NCBI GenBank assembly: GCA_938743325.2
Contig: OW568864.1
Coordinates: 248,001-312,000, forward strand
From: Pycnococcus provasolii
Taxonomy: Eukaryota > Chlorophyta > Pseudoscourfieldiophyceae > Pseudoscourfieldiales > Pycnococcaceae
Direction: 5' to 3'
DNA: 64,000 nt
Shown: positions 63,801 to 64,000 of the stretch, piece by piece
Numbering within the stretch: position 1 is the first letter of the stretch
How the letters are laid out: each line of letters begins with the position of its first letter
Position numbers and translations under genes: made by a program
The notes under the pieces: model-generated
What the model saw: only the letters and a program-made list of their open reading frames with translations
What the model was told of the DNA's origin: nothing
Database searches by the model: none

Positions 63801-64000
63801 GAAAAGGCGAATGCTGAGCTCTTGGCTAAGCTTCAGAATGAGAAAAATACCTTGATCGCGAATCTTGAAAAGGAACAAGCTAGAGTCGCGGGCGAGCTAG
63901 CAGCAGAGCGTGAAAGACTTGAACTGCAGCGTAAGATCGTCGAGCGGGAGAACGCGAAGATACAAAGAGACGCGGTATATGGTGTCAGTGCTGGTGATTC
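60813..64000 (+). CDS. Large coiled-coil protein, 3' end missing
   Basis: The plus strand is open from the ATG at 60813 to the right edge (1062 codons). The first 220 residues are basic and Pro/Ala-rich. Residues about 220-400 look globular and helical (HPLVESVRCAGDHERNEVLD, LPDLQCFTGATRIMQHGCYF, ESTWYWADSDRKLL). From about residue 415 (62055) to the edge it is continuous Glu/Lys/Arg/Ala heptad-type coiled coil, for example ERKAKEEA- and RREQAE-type heptads. No family is recognised. Long coiled-coil proteins with a helical head are typical of basal-body, striated-fibre or cytoskeletal scaffolds; this role is inference. Confidence 0.88.
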   Translation, partial: MTGAPDAVATWKRKGKVPPVRALVAPANATKVTYAKEAASASLASYLSPMPLPSSVADAGGPPRLTKAQREALPRLGIVRHSPRGKNSTSNGRPATTIPLPRRVATTATRPASELRPRPPPLPLVGALPGGRPGTRLAERRARSVLNLRAERVADVALANSVIRSPRNHRRQLDATATTELTVDSLNQTAGSSESLYASNGETSAGATRRIRRGMLLVNPHVKHPLVESVRCAGDHERNEVLDLVATDPKAHASDLVELARGLSSLPDLQCFTGATRIMQHGCYFAAIMAVHDNTQMLELVLEGVESAAELGNVNESTWYWADSDRKLLTKQFGDLDSIKTFVNARERLLSLGLSGATALSRMEREVLLKVVGDFADQVALAQQPLDPRDDPTGGAVPQIDLAVSRRTMKAKQAAALARAQISAERMEQERQAAAAAKAAREKAWTPEPLPPAKVSSVDDVRRKQRELEAEAEARRLEIEAERRAIQEEAARVQRDNDAAAERLREQAARAREEAEQEASRRREQAETTAALKIAEVEKKKHELESRVTEEQERIEMERENSRKELEQTAEEAEAEKRAAIEKAKLESNEAVAAREAEVQEELSAKRAAIEAEMRVERENLAAIRSKKEKEQKRLEEEKDSAGVASDIGELRASREAQERLDAEELAIAQDLERRKTEFDENVVAEKELMAAERRRLADMAENIKAEKDAAERSQMQLNLDAITEKVFSDEWDKKKALEEQRRALEQAMLDERDRLAHIRERIEVDLKERLKERELEKEMTALQAEREAAEAAKRSEDELRAAELELAQRKAAIDAEIEAEQELNEKERQRIAEAAELAKEEQNAIARETEIANEEFKKLSEKEVEETKQSAEEKAKAAEEELEQTRKTLEASLEDKKAQLEKEREDIKAEAERIRQEAAASATVAVATAQAELNEKKAQLDRELAEKEAELEKLRESTLEEIGVEIKRLQEEQSSIADSIDRVRIERDVAIKEAEEKANAELLAKLQNEKNTLIANLEKEQARVAGELAAERERLELQRKIVERENAKIQRDAVYGVSAGD

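Overview
This is a eukaryotic nuclear window, most likely from a flagellated green alga of prasinophyte or other chlorophyte type. The lineage signals are a Rubisco assembly factor (RAF1), an RWP-RK transcription factor, a KAPP-like FHA/PP2C phosphatase, a plant-type GT14 enzyme, two GT29 sialyltransferase-like enzymes, and a polycystin channel carrying Ser-Pro-Pro-Pro (pherophorin-like) tracts. The species assignment is inference. Genes are compact and intron-poor; only two introns could be resolved (8091-8284 and 9551-9844). Opposite-strand neighbours often end or begin within 20-300 bp of each other. There are no operons, CRISPR arrays, rRNAs or recognisable tRNAs.

Layout. 1-8.4 kb: RAF1 (minus, cut by the left edge), ETF-beta (minus), RWP-RK factor (plus), CSPP1-like centrosome/cilium protein (minus, 2 exons). 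9.4-14.6 kb: an EF-hand-like protein with a six-fold Pro/Trp repeat (plus, 2 exons), a secreted temptin plus copper monooxygenase (minus), and a decayed retroelement RNase H fragment. 15-25 kb: KAPP-like phosphatase, GT14 enzyme, WDR27, a DMAC1-like small membrane protein 34 nt ahead of a MEPCE/Bin3 RNA-capping methyltransferase, and an atypical SDR. 25.5-34.3 kb: one 8.8-kb uninterrupted ORF for a polycystin-2-type channel with a giant ectodomain. 34.9-40.1 kb: a chromatin-type protein with four AP2-like units, winged-helix segments, a Tudor-like module and a SET-like C terminus. 40-51 kb: small membrane proteins, two GT29 enzymes, a TrmH/SpoU methyltransferase and a MATE transporter. 51-64 kb: hotdog thioesterase-like protein, ankyrin-methyltransferase, RING protein, EF-hand protein, L-2-hydroxyglutarate dehydrogenase, YebC/TACO1, a Cys-rich secreted protein and a long coiled-coil protein cut by the right edge.

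Themes. Several products point to cilia and centrosomes (CSPP1-like, polycystin, WDR27, long coiled coil). Others point to the cell surface and glycosylation (two GT29, GT14, Cys-rich secreted proteins, temptin/monooxygenase). These are neighbours rather than a demonstrated pathway.

Striking non-coding signal: short TTAGGG/CCCTAA arrays lie just upstream of genes at nine places, seven of them between divergently transcribed genes, and none was found between convergent genes. The most unusual protein is the AP2/winged-helix/Tudor/SET fusion at 34867-40059. Its AP2-like repeats share a 139-nt block that is identical between units nearly 3 kb apart.
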